Source: Anodontia alba (Eukaryota; Mollusca; Bivalvia; Lucinida; Lucinidae). From it: a stretch of DNA of 64,000 bases. The number at the start of each line of letters is the position of its first letter. Position 1 is the first letter of the stretch. The notes below the pieces were generated by a model. The model worked only from the letters and a program-made list of their open reading frames with translations. It did no database searches and was not told where the DNA came from. The position numbers were made by a program, and so were the translations under genes. Positions 62,351 to 64,000 of this stretch are shown one piece after another. The stretch spans positions 38,749,557 to 38,813,556 of the forward strand of contig OZ024825.1 in the NCBI GenBank assembly GCA_964016985.1, in the 5' to 3' direction.

Positions 62351-62658
62351 CGGTGTTTTTATTGACAAAATACAAAATAACCAGAGAGTTGATTGAAAAT
62401 TGAAAAGTGCTATTCGACCCCTATAGGTATAAAGTTTTGTCACACGTCATATCCTCCAGAACTGTCCATATTTACCAAAGATACGACCTTTGTAGTGGCT
62501 TCGAAGTCAGCCCGAAGTACTCGAAACAGAAAAAGTTCGATCGTTTTTGGTTCTAAATGCGGGTATCTTGTATACGAATCTCTTTATCTCGGTACACTGA
62601 TGTAAAGTAAACCTGCTTGCCTGAATACAAATATTGAAAACTCCAAATAAGGCTGAAT

Positions 62659-62662
<4 letters not shown>

Positions 62663-62697
<35 letters not shown>
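62663..62697. repeat. Poly-A run
   Basis: 35 A next to CAGCTGGAGGTGCCTGTGAC. Confidence 0.9.
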
Positions 62698-62698
<1 letters not shown>

Positions 62699-63283
62699 AG
62701 CTGGAGGTGCCTGTGACGTCGTGGAGGTGCCTGTGATGTAAGAAATATAGTGAATTATTGCAGCAGCAAATATTGATATAATTCTTTTCTCTAGATTACT
62801 GCCTGGAAAGAATCATTCATTCAGAGTCGCAATAAGCTATCATAATGTGTATGCCATGAATTTCCATGTTAAAGTTATAAAACATAATCTCAAAGAATTA
62901 TTGGCGCTTTTAAGTTAGATTGTCATAGAATGCTCACTGAAGTAAGACTTTTTTCTTGAATGGTGATGACTGTAATCGGGAGGTGCTGCCTGTTAGTCAT
63001 TCCAACTCGTAGAAAATTGTCTTTGCTCAATATATCACACGTCATGCCAGCTACACATATCGTGTGCCAAAAGTATAAAAATGCGATGCCCGTCACCGTA
63101 AATTATGACGCAATTGGAGCATTACCGGAACACCTAAAATAACCTACGTTGGTGACCCTTTTGGTAACTCGTATGCGTATCGCTCGCATATGTCGTATGA
63201 CGCTCGCTGTATGTGTTGTAGTTTTGTTGTTTTGTTTCTTTACGTTCACTGTAAATAACTAAAATCATGGCGGGACTGTCAGT

Positions 63284-63470
63284 TAACCTAACCACACTAT
63301 TCCTGGGCAGGCTTAGACCTCCTAAGGGGTTAACCGGTAATGTGAACATACTTTCGTCATAACAGACAACTGCCCTTCTTGAATCAGCGGAAGGAGAAAG
63401 AAAAGTAAGTGGGGACCTCTGGCTCTTGAGTCAGACGCTCTACCGACTGCGCTACCCGGCCTGGCTCGCC
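63284..63470 (-). mobile_element. tRNA-derived SINE with a different head
   Basis: The body matches family 2 (TAACCTAACCACACTATTCC, TTCTTGAATCAGCGGAAGGA). On the minus strand the head is GGGTAGCGCAGTCGGTAGAG followed by CGTCTGACTCAAGAGCC. This is a good A-box arm but not that of the other copies, and the B box is absent. Confidence 0.68.
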
Positions 63471-63754
63471 GTTTAACTTTGTGGTGAGTGGACTCGAAGG
63501 TGTCTTTACAACAGCAAATTCATTTCAATGGCAACATTTTTGGGAACAAATATTGTCCTTGTTACGAAGTTTCACTGCAGGTTTGTTTTCACAAAGCGAT
63601 GAAATTATATATAGTTCGTAACGCCAGGATACATATATATGGTCATACCGTCAGTAAACGTACCTTCGGACATGCGCCCAGCGAAGATTCAGATCAACCT
63701 GCGCATTCGTGGGCACAGTTTGAATAGCAAAAGATGCAAAGTTCCTTCATGCGC

Positions 63755-64000
63755 ATTACGAAAACACGCCTATTCAAATATATAGAAAATTTCGCCTCCA
63801 AAAACTAAAGATTTTCAGGTAAAACAATTCTGATATTTTTCATATTTCTGCTCAAAACATAGATTGTGGGTACTTGTTAGAACCGCCTCGCCGAGGCGGT
63901 TCTAACGAGTAACCACAATCTATGTTTTTGAGCAGAAATAAGAAAAATATTGTATACCCCTGTAAACGCCAGTTTCACTATATAGAAGTAGGATTTAAGG
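63755..64000. mobile_element. Family M MITE, reaches window edge
   Basis: AACATAGATTGTGGGTACTT and GAGTAACCACAATCTATGTT arms with the perfect tip GAACCGCCTCGCCGAGGCGG. GTAAACGCCAGTTTCAC near the end. Confidence 0.75.

Noticed and set aside
63408..63470. tRNA gene candidate on the minus strand
   Set aside because: Good D-arm but no B box or T-arm; attached to a SINE body.

Overview
The window is AT-rich metazoan nuclear DNA. Three intron-containing protein genes lie in a dense, layered field of small transposable elements. The exon-intron structure (GT-AG introns), an AGPAT5-type acyltransferase with the animal domain layout, tRNA-derived SINEs and many short hairpin MITEs all say animal. The particular mix of repeats (a large repeat opening with GCTCACCTGAG, a repeat opening with ACCCCGCC, gene-poor AT-rich spacers) looks most like a bivalve mollusc. 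That taxon call is inference from memory of such genomes; no search was run.

Layout. (1) About 2.03-13.6 kb, plus strand: the last seven exons of a DEP + DUF547 gene. Its 5' exons lie left of the window. (2) 13.6-32.1 kb: intergenic and almost wholly repeats, including a mariner copy inserted in a hairpin MITE that also carries a large interspersed repeat. (3) 32.1-50.9 kb, minus strand: a complete eight-exon AGPAT5-like gene. The splice phases close exactly to a 368-residue protein with the HX4D and FPEGTR acyltransferase motifs. (4) 51.14-60.48 kb, plus strand: four exons of a small EF-hand gene starting 234 bp from the AGPAT5 start codon, head to head. The shared 234 bp carries perfect CRE and E-box sequences plus ETS-, CCAAT- and E2F-like sites, so it is probably a bidirectional promoter. 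The 3' end of the EF-hand gene is uncertain. (5) 60.5-64 kb: repeats and SINE remnants.

The genes share no obvious pathway. The acyltransferase acts in phosphatidic acid synthesis, the EF-hand protein probably binds calcium through one good loop, and the DUF547 protein has no established reaction.

The most striking content is the repeats. At least five MITE families (called C, F/L, N, D and G here) are flanked by TTAA and have termini of the CCC/CCTTT kind, which suggests piggyBac-type mobilisation. Other families have different ends: A with a probable TA target, B with TACCGTATTTACC ends, and E with GGGCCCAG ends. Several families with unrelated ends (C, F, L, B, N) carry the same long hairpin core beginning CAAACAGTGYAGAYCC. 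This modular reuse of one hairpin is the best candidate for something not described. Nested insertions with readable target-site duplications allow relative dating of families.

All coordinates, frames and splice phases were worked out by eye. Family names A-O are local labels.
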